DNA of 64,000 nt from Alloalcanivorax xiamenensis (GTDB lineage Bacteria; Pseudomonadota; Gammaproteobacteria; Pseudomonadales; Alcanivoracaceae), in assembly GCF_009846745.1 (NCBI RefSeq), contig NZ_AQPF01000006.1:62001-126000 (forward strand). Direction: 5' to 3'. The notes beneath the pieces are model-generated. The model was given only the letters and a program-made list of their open reading frames with translations, did no database searches and was not told the origin of the DNA. Below, in pieces: positions 43,249-52,337 of the stretch (the first letter of the stretch is position 1; each line of letters opens with the position of its first letter). The position numbers and the translations under genes were made by a program.

Positions 43249-44358
43249 ATGGAGTTTATGTTGACCGAAGAGCAGCAACTCATCGAAGACACGGTGGCCC
43301 GGTTGCTGGACAAACAATGGGACCCGCGCCGGGACCAGGCGCTGTTGTCCGCCGACGTGGCCCGTATGCGCTTGTGGCGTGAGCTGGCCGAGTTGGGTCT
43401 GTTGGGGATCGCGTTGCCCGAGGAGCACGGCGGTGGCGGCATGGGTCCGGTGGAGCTGACGGTGTTGTGCCGTCGCTTTGGCCGGGACCAACTGCGCTCG
43501 CCTTTTCTCTCGTCGTTGATTCTGGCCGGCACCGCGTTGACGTTCTCGCCGCGGGGTGCCTTGCGGGATCAATGGCTGCGACAGTTGGCCGCCGGCGAGG
43601 CAACTCTGACACTGGCCACATTGGAGGATCGGGCCGGGTATGACCACCATCACACGGCAATAGAGGGGCAGCGATACCAGTCGGGCTATATGTTGAATGG
43701 CCGAAAAAGAGCGGTGATGGATGCCGCTGGTGCCGACGCGTTCATCGTCTCCTGCCGGTTGGATGGTGAGCTCGCGCTGGTGCTGCTGGCGCCGGAGACG
43801 GAGGGAATGGCGGTGGCGTCTTACGCGGCCTTTGACGGCAGCAGCCTGGCGACGCTCACCTTTAATGACGCTTTGCTACCGGAAGAAGCGGTGCTGGCCC
43901 GCGGGGCGGAGGCGCGGGCGGCGCTGGAAGCGGCGCTGGCGCAGGGTGCCCTGGCCGCGGCGGCGGAAACTCTGGGCGCGTGCGAAGGCGCCCTGGAACG
44001 TACTCTGGACTATCTGCGATTACGCGAACAGTTCGGAACCAAACTAGCCCGCTTTCAGGCTTTGCAACATCGTGCCAGCGATCTGCATGCGGATCTGGAA
44101 ATGCTGCGCTCGCTGGTGTCCGGTGCGGCACAAAGCCTGCTCCACGAACCGGCCCATGCCGACGCCTTCGCGGCAATGGCGCTGGCGGTACCGGTGGGTG
44201 ACCGTGTATGCAGGGAGGCGATTCAGATGCACGGCGGCATCGGCATGACCCTGGAGCTGGGGATCGGACGTTATCTGTTGCGCGTGAACGCATTGAGCCG
44301 GCTGCTCGGTGACGCCACGCATAACGGGCAGCTTTATCTCGAACGTATGGAGGCCTGA
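43249..44358 (+). CDS. Acyl-CoA dehydrogenase (second of pair)
   Basis: 369 residues from the ATG at 43249, preceded by GTGAGGT; the frame stays open four codons further. Features: N-terminal MEFMLTEEQQLIEDTVARLLDKQ, a middle part with the reduced FAD-binding core, and the C-terminal EAIQMHGGIGMTLELGIGRYLLRVNALSRLLGD. It is diverged from the upstream copy, and its middle region is short of some usual residues, so a structural beta subunit is possible. It lies only 8 bp after the first dehydrogenase. Confidence 0.92.
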   Translation: MEFMLTEEQQLIEDTVARLLDKQWDPRRDQALLSADVARMRLWRELAELGLLGIALPEEHGGGGMGPVELTVLCRRFGRDQLRSPFLSSLILAGTALTFSPRGALRDQWLRQLAAGEATLTLATLEDRAGYDHHHTAIEGQRYQSGYMLNGRKRAVMDAAGADAFIVSCRLDGELALVLLAPETEGMAVASYAAFDGSSLATLTFNDALLPEEAVLARGAEARAALEAALAQGALAAAAETLGACEGALERTLDYLRLREQFGTKLARFQALQHRASDLHADLEMLRSLVSGAAQSLLHEPAHADAFAAMALAVPVGDRVCREAIQMHGGIGMTLELGIGRYLLRVNALSRLLGDATHNGQLYLERMEA

Positions 44359-44362
44359 GACA

Positions 44363-45145
44363 ATGACGGAACAAGCGGTATTGATGGAAATCCAGGAGGC
44401 GGTAGCGGTGGTCACTATCAACGCCTACGCCATGCGAAACTCCATGGGCGCGCCCGGGGTGCGTGAAGGGCTGCTGGAGGCCTTGGAGCACTTTGAAAAT
44501 GATGATGACCTGCGTGTCATGGTATTGACCGGAGCGGGCGGTGTGTTCTCCGCTGGCGGCAATCTGGATGCGTTGCGCCGTATTCGTGACGTGGAAAAAA
44601 TCCGCCAGCGTCTGGAAGCGGGCGGCCCTTTGCTGCAACGCATCTTGACGTCGGAAAAGCTGTACATAGCAGCGGTGGAAGGTCCCGCTTTCGGTGCCGG
44701 TCTGGGGCTGGCCGCCTGTTGTGATTTGATGGTGGCCGCGGAGGGGGCCCGCTTTTGTGCCGCGCAAATCCGTGTCGGCGCGGCGCCGGATGGCGCCCTT
44801 TGGTGGGCACTGCCTTTTCGCGTTGGCGCTGGTCGGGCGCGGAGGATTCTGCTCACCGGTGAGGAAGTGTCACTGGAAGAGGCCCTTCATATCGGTCTTG
44901 CTGACGTGCGCGCGGAGCAGGGTGGGGCTCTGGAAACCGCGCTGAAACACGCCCGCCGTCTCGCCGCCGGACCGCCGTTGGCTCAGGCCACGATCAAGAG
45001 GCTGTTCACCGCGTTGCCGGCGGATCTGGTGGAGCGTTTGCGGGTGGAGCGGGAAACCGCCGCGGAGACGTTCGCCTCCGAGGACTTCGTCGAAGGCGCC
45101 AGCGCCTTTCTGGAAAAACGCCGCGCCCACTTTAAAGGATGCTGA
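44363..45145 (+). CDS. Enoyl-CoA hydratase/isomerase family protein
   Basis: 260 residues from the ATG at 44363, four bases after the upstream stop. Crotonase fold: the oxyanion-hole segment TGAGGVFSAGGNLDALRRIRD, a second hole segment AVEGPAFGAGLGLAACCDLMVAAEGARFCAAQIRVGAAPDGALWWALP, and a C-terminal helix FASEDFVEGASAFLEKRRAHF. The usual catalytic acid of hydratases (glutamate after the second segment) is not evident: the position region reads AAPDG, so isomerase or other crotonase chemistry is possible. It ends the dehydrogenase operon. Confidence 0.9.
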   Translation: MTEQAVLMEIQEAVAVVTINAYAMRNSMGAPGVREGLLEALEHFENDDDLRVMVLTGAGGVFSAGGNLDALRRIRDVEKIRQRLEAGGPLLQRILTSEKLYIAAVEGPAFGAGLGLAACCDLMVAAEGARFCAAQIRVGAAPDGALWWALPFRVGAGRARRILLTGEEVSLEEALHIGLADVRAEQGGALETALKHARRLAAGPPLAQATIKRLFTALPADLVERLRVERETAAETFASEDFVEGASAFLEKRRAHFKGC

Positions 45146-45202
45146 GCAACCGGAAGTGAAAGCATCACGACCCTAATGGGGGGCTTCGGTGTTTGCGCGC
45201 TG

Positions 45203-45275
45203 CATTCGCTGGCAAGCCAGCTTCCCACGGCAGCTCCGTAGCTCCCGTTGTGGCAAGCTGGCTTGGCGGCGAATC
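45203..45275. repeat. REP-like palindromic repeat
   Basis: CATTCGCTGGCAAGCCAGCT at the left and AGCTGGCTTGGCGGCGAAT at the right form an imperfect palindrome, near-identical in its left part to the core at 13990. It lies in the 354-bp gap before hasI, whose remaining sequence carries the Fur-controlled promoter. Confidence 0.75.
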
Positions 45276-45409
45276 GGCGAGCAAGCGGCTTGCTGCGCTG
45301 CCCTGAAAAGAAAAACCAGGCCTCCAGCCGGGGCGTGGCCGTTACCTTGCTTTGGGGCAGTGTCCCGTCTTTGACCCAGACGTTCGCCAAACAACCAAGG
45401 ACCTTCGGC

Positions 45410-45441
45410 TTGACCTTTATAGCAATTGAGAATTATTCTCA
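45410..45441 (+). promoter_or_regulatory. Fur-controlled promoter of hasI
   Basis: TGAGAATTATTCTCA (45427-45441) is a perfect 7-1-7 Fur palindrome. TTGACC (45410-45415) and TATTCT (45434-45439, 18-base spacing) give a plausible sigma-70 promoter overlapped by the box. It sits about 60 bp before the sigma factor gene. Confidence 0.8.
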
Positions 45442-45499
45442 TATTCTGAATTGGCTATAGCGTACCAACGACGGAATCCCGCAGGGGAGGGGCGAACGG

Positions 45500-46021
45500 A
45501 TGGGGGCGACGAGCTACCTGAAACGCGATCTGGTGGCGGTGCTGTACAGCGATCACCACGGCTGGCTGCTGGGTTGGTTGAGAAAGAAGCTGGGCTGTTC
45601 ACAGCGCGCGGCGGACATGGCCCATGACACCTTCGTAAGAGTGCTGACCTCCTCCTCGGATCTGCAGGGGGTGCGTGAGCCTCGGGCCTTTCTTACCACC
45701 ATCGCCGGCCGTCTGATCATCGACGACGCCCGGCGCAAAAAGGTGGAGCAGGCGTACCTGGAAACCTGGATGGCGCTGTATGGGGATTGCGCCGCGGCAC
45801 CGTCGTCCGAGGAACTGGCGACGGTGGTGGAGCTGCTCACGGAAGTGGCGGGCTGGTTGGAGAGCTTGCCGGAGAAGCCCCGTCAGGCCTTTATAATGAG
45901 CCGGCTGGACGGGCTGTCCCATGCGGAGATCGCCGAACGGCTCGGCGTCTCGGTAAGCATGGTGAAGAAATACGTGGCGCAGGCGTTATTGCACTGCCTG
46001 GCTCTGAACGAGACCGATTGA
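45500..46021 (+). CDS. hasI: ECF sigma factor of the haem-uptake locus (FecI family)
   Basis: 173 residues. Sigma-70 region 2 (about 10-75: LLGWLRKKLGCSQRAADMAHDTFVRVLTS...REPRAFLTTIAGRLIIDDARRKK) and region 4 (about 110-165: LPEKPRQAFIMSRLDGLSHAEIAERLGVSVSMVKKYVAQAL), typical of FecI-type iron-starvation sigma factors. It would direct transcription of hasR once released by the anti-sigma partner. The Fur-boxed promoter lies 60 bp upstream. The FecR-like gene follows directly, matching the hasI-hasS order of Pseudomonas and Serratia. Confidence 0.92.
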   Translation: MGATSYLKRDLVAVLYSDHHGWLLGWLRKKLGCSQRAADMAHDTFVRVLTSSSDLQGVREPRAFLTTIAGRLIIDDARRKKVEQAYLETWMALYGDCAAAPSSEELATVVELLTEVAGWLESLPEKPRQAFIMSRLDGLSHAEIAERLGVSVSMVKKYVAQALLHCLALNETD

Positions 46022-46024
46022 AGC

Positions 46025-46996
46025 GTGACCGTGGAAGACGAAGGGCCTTTTTTGCGTGAGGCGGCGGAATGGATCGCCACTTTGCACTCCGGGGCCGTCA
46101 CCGAGGAAGAACGGGAAGCCTGCCGCCGCTGGCGCCGGGCCGACGTCCGTCATGAGCGTGCCTATGTGCGCGCCGAATCCCTGTGGCATGGTCTCGAACC
46201 GGTGTCCGGGCGGCATCGCCCGGAAGCCGGCCCGGTGCTGGGTAAAGTGCTGGGGCCGGTGCGTCGCAACCGCCGCGCCAGTTTGCTGGCGCTGGCCGGG
46301 CTGCTTGGGCTGGGCCTGGCCTGGTGGCCGCTATGGTCCTTGAATCTGACTTCCGATTACCGCGCTGCCGTTGGGGAACAGCGTCAGGTGACCTTGCCGG
46401 ACGGCAGTTCACTGATACTGAACAGCGGCGCCGCCGTTGATGTGGATTACGATGGTGACGAGCGTCGAGTGATTCTGCGCGATGGCGACGTCCACGCCAC
46501 GGTGGCGCCAGACCCCGACAGACCCTTCGTGGTGGCCACCGGCCTGGGGTCGGCTCGTGCCCTGGGCACCCGTTACACCGTCAGTTTGCGTGACCGGAAC
46601 ATGGCGGTGGTGGTGACCGAATCCAGCGTGCAACTGTGCGCCGCCGCGCCGCCACCGCCGGCCCGCCACGCCTGCGTCGATGCTCATGCGGGGCAGCGCA
46701 CCGCCACCGACGGAAAGAGCATCAAATCACCGCGCGGCGTCGATGTACGCCTGGCCACCGCCTGGCTGGACCGGCGTCTGGTGGCCGACGACCAGCCTTT
46801 GACGACGGTGTTGGAGGAATTGGCGCGTTATCGATCCGGGCTGTTGCGATTCGACGATCTGGAACTGGCGGGGTTGCGTGTGTCCGGTGTCTTCCCGCTC
46901 GACGATACCGACCAGGCCTTGGCGCTGCTGGCCGACTACCTGCCGATTCAAGTGACCAATTACACCCGCTGGCTGACCGTGATCGGCCGTCGCTGA
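46025..46996 (+). CDS. hasS: FecR-family anti-sigma factor (HasS-like)
   Basis: 323 residues from a GTG at 46025, three bases after hasI. N-terminal cytoplasmic anti-sigma helix pair (EAAEWIATLHSGAVTEEEREACRRWRRADVRHERAY), one transmembrane helix (about 88-108: ASLLALAGLLGLGLAWWPLWSL), and a periplasmic FecR domain (GEQRQVTLPDGSSLILNSGAAVDVDYDGDERRVILRDGD). The C-terminal STN-interacting domain continues to the end. It senses the HasR signalling domain and controls HasI. Confidence 0.92.
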   Translation: MTVEDEGPFLREAAEWIATLHSGAVTEEEREACRRWRRADVRHERAYVRAESLWHGLEPVSGRHRPEAGPVLGKVLGPVRRNRRASLLALAGLLGLGLAWWPLWSLNLTSDYRAAVGEQRQVTLPDGSSLILNSGAAVDVDYDGDERRVILRDGDVHATVAPDPDRPFVVATGLGSARALGTRYTVSLRDRNMAVVVTESSVQLCAAAPPPPARHACVDAHAGQRTATDGKSIKSPRGVDVRLATAWLDRRLVADDQPLTTVLEELARYRSGLLRFDDLELAGLRVSGVFPLDDTDQALALLADYLPIQVTNYTRWLTVIGRR

Positions 46997-47010
46997 TACA
47001 CAGCACGCCG

Positions 47011-47081
47011 ATTCGCGAGCAAGCTCGGCTCCCACGGCAGTTTCGCAGCCCACTTTGTGGGAGCCGGGCTTGCTCGCGAAT
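47011..47081. repeat. REP-like palindromic repeat between hasS and hasR
   Basis: ATTCGCGAGCAAGCTCGGCT at the left and GGGCTTGCTCGCGAAT at the right form a long imperfect palindrome with the pseudomonad-type GTGGGAGC core. It separates hasS from hasR and could attenuate read-through. Confidence 0.85.
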
Positions 47082-47183
47082 ACAACGTGAATCCATATCG
47101 TCTTATTTTCCCTAATCACTGTCCCTTTCCCGATCTCGCCCGTCATCACAGATGAACAAGGATGAGAATGGGAATTGATATTA

Positions 47184-49679
47184 ATGCAGCGCTGTCTCCG
47201 ACCCCGCTTCGCCATGGGCATCCTGGCGGCGGCCTTTCTGCTTGGCGGCCCCGGCCAGACCCGGGCGCAAGCCGAGGCGTCATCCGTGACGCAAAGGCAC
47301 TACCAGATACCCGCCGGCGCCCTGGCACCGGCGTTGAATCGCTTCGCGCTGGAAGCCGGAGTGGTGATGTACTTCGATCCCGGTCTCACCGAGGGCAAGC
47401 ACACTCGCGGACTGCGGGGGCAATATTCAGTGCCGGATGGGTTCGCCGCGCTACTGATCGGGACCGGTCTCAGCGCCGAGCCGGAAGCGCGGGGTCAATA
47501 TGTATTGCGCCAGGAAGGCGGCGAGGGCGGTGACCATGCCAACCCTTTGCCTCGGGTCACCGTCACCGGTGAACTGGATCCGCGCGGGCGGGCTTACCGC
47601 ACGCCGGGGTCCATGACCATCATCTCCCGGGACCAGATCGACCGGATGCCGCCGCGCAATACTTCCGACGTGCTGGCGGCGGTGCCCGGCGTGCATACCT
47701 CGCAAAGCCGTCAGGATCCGGGGGTATCGGTGAATATTCGCGGCCTGCAGGACTTCGGCCGCGTCAATGTGATGATTGACGGTACCCGCCAGAACTATCA
47801 GCAAAGCGGCCACGGCAGTAATGGGCAGGTCTACGTGGATCCGGAACTGCTGGCCGGCGTGGATATCAGTAAAGGACCCAGCTCCGGCGCCGGCGGCGCG
47901 GCGGTGATCGGCGGCATGGTCAACTTCCGCACTCTGGATGTGGACGATCTGCTCAAACCGGAGCAAAAGACCGGCGGCCGCGTCAATGCCACCACCGGTG
48001 ACAACGCCTATTACTTTTCCGGCAGCATCGCCGGCGCGGTGCGCGCCAGTGACGATGTGGATCTGATGGCGGCGGTGAGCCGCAAGAACGTAGGCGCGTT
48101 CAAAAAAGGCGAACGGGGTGGCAACAGCGGCGGCTATTGGCACGGCACCAGCCAGTTCACCGGCCAGGAACAGTGGTCCGCGCTGCTGAAAAGTACCTGG
48201 CGCTTCGCCGACAACCACTCCCTGAAACTCAGTTATATCGGCCTGCGAGCGGATTTCGATGAAGGCAGCAATACTGCGTCTGGCAGTGACGCCACCGATG
48301 AAAACCAGATCCACTCCGACACCTTCCTGATCAACTACGCCTTCTATCCCGGCAGCCGCTGGTGGGACCTGGATACCAGCCTTTACTACACCCGTACCAG
48401 AAACGATGAGTACCGGCCCGCGGACCCCGCCAATGGCTACGGCGAATTCGATCTGCGTTATGAGACCAACACCGTCGGAGGGACTCTGGTGAATCGCATG
48501 GAGGTTCCCGTTGGTGACTGGCGTGGCTCACTGGACGTGACCTACGGCGGTGAGTTCTATCACGACTGGACCCAGCCGGATAACAGCGGTGACGAGCGCG
48601 GCAGCGACTGGTTCTCCGGACCGACGCCGGAAGGGGAACGTTCCGTGATCAGCGCCTTCACTACGGCGCGCCTGGCCCATTATGACGGCTGGGAATTGAC
48701 CGGCGGTGTGCGTTACGACTGGTTCCGGCTCGAAGGCGACGGCGAGATGTTTGTTGGGCGGCAGGAGAACGAAGACGGCGTGCGCCCGCCCTACACCCTT
48801 CTTTACAGCAAGTTCGACGTGGCCCGCCACGATGGCTTTGTCTCGCCGACTTTGAAAGCCGCCTGGCAGGTGGCCAATCCATTGCAACTGTTCGCCAGCT
48901 ACGGCCAGGGCGTGCGCCCGCCGGCCATCACCGAGTCGATCATGTGGGGCGCCCACGTCGGCAATACCTTTCCGTTCTTTCCCAATCCCGGTCTGGAACC
49001 GGAACGTTCTCGTACCTGGGAAGTGGGGGCCAATCTCAACTGGCAATCCTTGTTCCGCGACGGCGATCGCCTGCGCATGAAAACCGCCTGGTTCGACACC
49101 CGTGTCAAGAATTACATCACCCAGGGCTTGGTGGTCGGGCCCGCCTCCGAAAACGGGGAATCCCAATCCCTGGCCTTCGTCAATCTGCAAGATGAAGTGC
49201 GTTTCTACGGTTTGGAATGGCAGGCCGAGTATGACGCCGGCGGTTATTTCCTCGAAGCCAGCTGGACGCGGACCCTGCACGATCTGGGGCGAGGCGGTTA
49301 CGACCCTTACCCGCTTGGCTGCTTCACCGGTTGTCCGCCGACTGGCCATGGCGACGCCAACGGCGGCGGCATGTTCTATCTGTTGCCGCCGGTGAAGAAA
49401 AGCACCTTGAGCGCCGGCCTGCGGCTGCTCGATCGCAAACTCACGCTCGGCGCCCGGGCCCGCTACGAAGACAACGATGGCCGCGGCGGCAGCGCCTACG
49501 AAGACGTGGTGGACTGGACCGTCTACGACGCCTGGGCCAGCTACCAGCCCGATGATCGCCTCACCCTGCGGCTCGCGGTGGACAACCTGCGCGACCGCAA
49601 CTACGCCGAACTCAACGGCCTCTCTTACTGGATCGCGCCGGGCCGCACCGTCACCGGCACGGTTTCACTGAAATTCTGA
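47184..49679 (+). CDS. hasR: TonB-dependent haem/haemophore receptor HasR
   Basis: 831 residues from the ATG at 47184 (the frame also contains an upstream TTG at 47175). Signal peptide (about 1-30), an STN signalling domain (about 38-110: HYQIPAGALAPALNRFALEAG), a plug with RVTVTGEL, and a 22-strand barrel ending TGTVSLKF. Haem-ligand candidates are H210 in the plug (SGHGSN) and H591 between the FRAP-like RPPAITE and NPGLEPERS segments, matching the two HasR axial histidines. It takes haem from HasA at the outer membrane. The STN domain explains the coupling to HasI/HasS. Confidence 0.95.
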   Translation: MQRCLRPRFAMGILAAAFLLGGPGQTRAQAEASSVTQRHYQIPAGALAPALNRFALEAGVVMYFDPGLTEGKHTRGLRGQYSVPDGFAALLIGTGLSAEPEARGQYVLRQEGGEGGDHANPLPRVTVTGELDPRGRAYRTPGSMTIISRDQIDRMPPRNTSDVLAAVPGVHTSQSRQDPGVSVNIRGLQDFGRVNVMIDGTRQNYQQSGHGSNGQVYVDPELLAGVDISKGPSSGAGGAAVIGGMVNFRTLDVDDLLKPEQKTGGRVNATTGDNAYYFSGSIAGAVRASDDVDLMAAVSRKNVGAFKKGERGGNSGGYWHGTSQFTGQEQWSALLKSTWRFADNHSLKLSYIGLRADFDEGSNTASGSDATDENQIHSDTFLINYAFYPGSRWWDLDTSLYYTRTRNDEYRPADPANGYGEFDLRYETNTVGGTLVNRMEVPVGDWRGSLDVTYGGEFYHDWTQPDNSGDERGSDWFSGPTPEGERSVISAFTTARLAHYDGWELTGGVRYDWFRLEGDGEMFVGRQENEDGVRPPYTLLYSKFDVARHDGFVSPTLKAAWQVANPLQLFASYGQGVRPPAITESIMWGAHVGNTFPFFPNPGLEPERSRTWEVGANLNWQSLFRDGDRLRMKTAWFDTRVKNYITQGLVVGPASENGESQSLAFVNLQDEVRFYGLEWQAEYDAGGYFLEASWTRTLHDLGRGGYDPYPLGCFTGCPPTGHGDANGGGMFYLLPPVKKSTLSAGLRLLDRKLTLGARARYEDNDGRGGSAYEDVVDWTVYDAWASYQPDDRLTLRLAVDNLRDRNYAELNGLSYWIAPGRTVTGTVSLKF

Positions 49680-49695
49680 AAGAAGGAGTGTTTCG

Positions 49696-51462
49696 ATGAC
49701 ACCGCATTCATCACGAAAATTCCGGCCGGTTGTGGCCGGTGTCGGCGCCACGCTTTTATTGATGTCGTCTTCGCTGCTGGCGGCAGTGACGCCGGAAGTG
49801 CTGTATCGGTTTTCCAATTCTTCCGGCATGAAGCCGGCGTCGCCGCCGGTCAGAGTGGAATCCGAGGATAGAGCCTGGTTGTTCGGTGTCTCCCCGCCTG
49901 TATCGAGCGTTTTAGTGAGTTATTACACGTATCCACTAAGCGGAGTGGAAGATGACTTCGCGGCCGCCGACCTGCCTCAGGCCGGGACGGGATCCCAACC
50001 TTCGCCGCTGGTGACGGATGGTGAAAGAGCGCTTTTTCTCATCAACCCAACATGCATGGGGGAAACGTGTTTCGGCGACCCGGACGTGTATGCGTGGCGC
50101 TCGGGGGAGGAGCCAGCATCCTTGATCACGTCACCGGAAAATCCGGCGGAAGAGTACGGATCGGATCTTAGGCCTCGTGGTGTGCCCGCGCTGGATGCGC
50201 AAGGCAATCTCTATTTCGGCGGTGGCGGGGGGAGCTCCGGTAACGGCCTGTTCCGGCTTTCTCCGGAGGGTCAACTGGTTGAGCTGGTGGACTTTGATAA
50301 CCATGCGGAAGGTCGCTATTACCCGCTTGGGCAGCGCCCAATCGCCTTGCTTATCGATCAGGAAGAGAACGTTCTTTACGGCTTGGCGGGACGAGACCAG
50401 TCCGACGGCGTTGGTGATTCCGAGGCGATTCCCGCGGACGACGAAAGTATGGGGACGTTGTTCTCCATTGATCTTGCCAATGTCGAGACCGACGGTTCCA
50501 CCACGGTGACACTGCTGCGCACCTTCGCCAAGGAGGCCGATGGGTGTTCAGCAAACGGTGTCGACAGCTGCTTCCACGGCAGCCATACCGCGCAGCACGC
50601 TTTGCTTCAGGTCGGGGCGTGGTTGTACGGCACGTCCTTCAACACGATATGGCGTTTCCAGCCTGATGACAGTGACAGCTTTGCCGTTGTGCATGCTTTC
50701 GGGGAAGAGGTTGGCGACGGCCGTGTGCCCTGGGGGCCATTGGTTCTGGCGGCGGACGGCAATCTTTACGGCACCACTCGCCGTACGGTGGCCGAGGAGG
50801 GCGCCGTGGATGGGGCTGGGGTTCTGTTCCGTGTACGCATCGGACAAGCCAATGATCGTTCCGACGACGAGTATGAAGTACTGCATGTCTTTGACGTGGA
50901 AGCTGATGGCGCCTTGCCGGCGGGACTCAGCGCCGGTGCCGTCGATGGAACGGTGCAGACCTTGTACGGCGCTACCTCTCGGGGGGGACGGGTTGGTAAT
51001 ACCGTTTCCGTCAATGACGCCGATGGCTTCGGCACTTTGTTCGCCGTTGATATCGATCTGCCCGTGCTCGCGGAGATCGAAATCAGCGCCGATCCGCAAA
51101 CCCTCACCCTGGGCGAAAGCACCACCCTGACCTGGTCGGTGAGCAACGCCAATAACTGCTCGGGGGAAGACGACTGGGCGGGAGTGAAAGCCACTGAAGG
51201 CAGCGAAATCTATACCCCCTCCGTGGATGGCGAATACGTTCTCACCCTGGCCTGCGTGGATGCCAATGACGATCGGGTGGAAGCGAGTGTCACCGTGACC
51301 GTGGAACCGGCGGAAGATGGCGGAGATGGCGATGGTGATAACGGCGGTGACAGCGGCGGTGGCTCTTCCGGTGGCGGTGGAGGCGGCGGCGCCTTGTCAC
51401 TGCTGTGGCTGTCCGTTCTGACATTGCTGACGGTGCGCCGCCGGCGCCACTTCTCCCTCTGA
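49696..51462 (+). CDS. GlyGly-CTERM surface protein with GloVer-type tandem repeats (first copy)
   Basis: 588 residues, 16 bp after hasR and thus in the has operon. Signal peptide about 1-30. The body has repeated blocks of the type NLYGTT...GVLFRV...YEVLHVFD, characteristic of choice-of-anchor tandem-repeat proteins and suggesting a beta-propeller. An Ig-like domain follows (about 465-545: ITLGESTTLTWSVSNANNC-like), then a Gly/Asp linker and a GlyGly-CTERM tail (GGGGGGALSLLWLSVLTLL followed by basic RRRRH), the rhombosortase sorting signal. No known haem motif was seen. Function unknown. Confidence 0.85.
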   Translation: MTPHSSRKFRPVVAGVGATLLLMSSSLLAAVTPEVLYRFSNSSGMKPASPPVRVESEDRAWLFGVSPPVSSVLVSYYTYPLSGVEDDFAAADLPQAGTGSQPSPLVTDGERALFLINPTCMGETCFGDPDVYAWRSGEEPASLITSPENPAEEYGSDLRPRGVPALDAQGNLYFGGGGGSSGNGLFRLSPEGQLVELVDFDNHAEGRYYPLGQRPIALLIDQEENVLYGLAGRDQSDGVGDSEAIPADDESMGTLFSIDLANVETDGSTTVTLLRTFAKEADGCSANGVDSCFHGSHTAQHALLQVGAWLYGTSFNTIWRFQPDDSDSFAVVHAFGEEVGDGRVPWGPLVLAADGNLYGTTRRTVAEEGAVDGAGVLFRVRIGQANDRSDDEYEVLHVFDVEADGALPAGLSAGAVDGTVQTLYGATSRGGRVGNTVSVNDADGFGTLFAVDIDLPVLAEIEISADPQTLTLGESTTLTWSVSNANNCSGEDDWAGVKATEGSEIYTPSVDGEYVLTLACVDANDDRVEASVTVTVEPAEDGGDGDGDNGGDSGGGSSGGGGGGGALSLLWLSVLTLLTVRRRRHFSL

Positions 51463-51604
51463 TTTTTGCTGGCGGGCAGGCCCCGTCGGCCAAAGAGCAA
51501 TCGAGCGCCAGCCGCGCCGCCAGCCTCGGACGCCCCGTCGCGGAAAGCGGCGGGTCACTACCCCGTAACGGGGCACAGTAAACAGAGCTAAAGGAGTACC
51601 TGTA

Positions 51605-52318
51605 ATGAGCGTAACCGTAACTTACTCAGCAACGTTCGGTAATTATGACGGGACCTATGGACCTGATGCTGTCCAAGGTTGGGATGGTTCAGACGGGCTG
51701 CACAGTGGAACGACAGGCAGTTTTGAAAATCAGGATGGCTTCCTGCCCGCCTTCAACCGCCTTTTCGAGATCGCCGACCATAGCGAAAACCCGGGGGCTT
51801 TTGCCGGTGATGAAGACCCTGATCCGGTCGTGGACCTGGGCCTTTGGGACCTGCTGGGTACCTTCTCTGGTACCCAGTACGCCTCCTCCGGCGAATACGC
51901 GGGTCTGGATCTGGGCTTTATCGTCGAAGCGGCGGACGGCTCTTATCTCAACTACACCTTCTTCGCCAGCCCCACTCATACCCTCTATGGGGAAATCGGT
52001 TCGATCACCTTCGGTCTTGGCCTGGAGCAGGACAGCAATGGTCTGTACTACTTCGATGAGGAACTGGTGACCATCGACGGCTTGGACACCATCGGCCTCA
52101 ATGGCGGCCTGGACGCGAATGGTGATGTCATTGATCGCAATGACCCCAATCTGACCAACGATACCCACGCGATCGTGAATGGGCTGAAGGATGGTGATGC
52201 CTCGGCATTGTGGGCGGCCATTGACGGCAATATTGGTTCCGAGGTTTTCAATTCCGCTTTTGCCGAAGTGCTGGGTGTTCCAGAAACCACCGAAACCGAA
52301 CTGGAACTGGCGGCCTGA
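51605..52318 (+). CDS. hasA: Haemophore HasA with enlarged N-terminal region
   Basis: 237 residues, about 30-50 longer than Serratia and Pseudomonas HasA. The haem-binding tyrosine is Y117 in LNYTFF and its partner histidine H125 in SPTHTLYG, matching Y75/H83. The axial histidine region (H32) lies in an expanded loop, with H33 and H59 as candidates. No N-terminal signal is present; the C-terminus ends ELELAA, like the ELLAA/DLALAA type I secretion signals. It is secreted by HasD-E-F, captures haem and passes it to HasR. Preceded by AAAGGAG. Confidence 0.94.
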   Translation: MSVTVTYSATFGNYDGTYGPDAVQGWDGSDGLHSGTTGSFENQDGFLPAFNRLFEIADHSENPGAFAGDEDPDPVVDLGLWDLLGTFSGTQYASSGEYAGLDLGFIVEAADGSYLNYTFFASPTHTLYGEIGSITFGLGLEQDSNGLYYFDEELVTIDGLDTIGLNGGLDANGDVIDRNDPNLTNDTHAIVNGLKDGDASALWAAIDGNIGSEVFNSAFAEVLGVPETTETELELAA

Positions 52319-52337
52319 GCATAACCGCCTGATTGAC

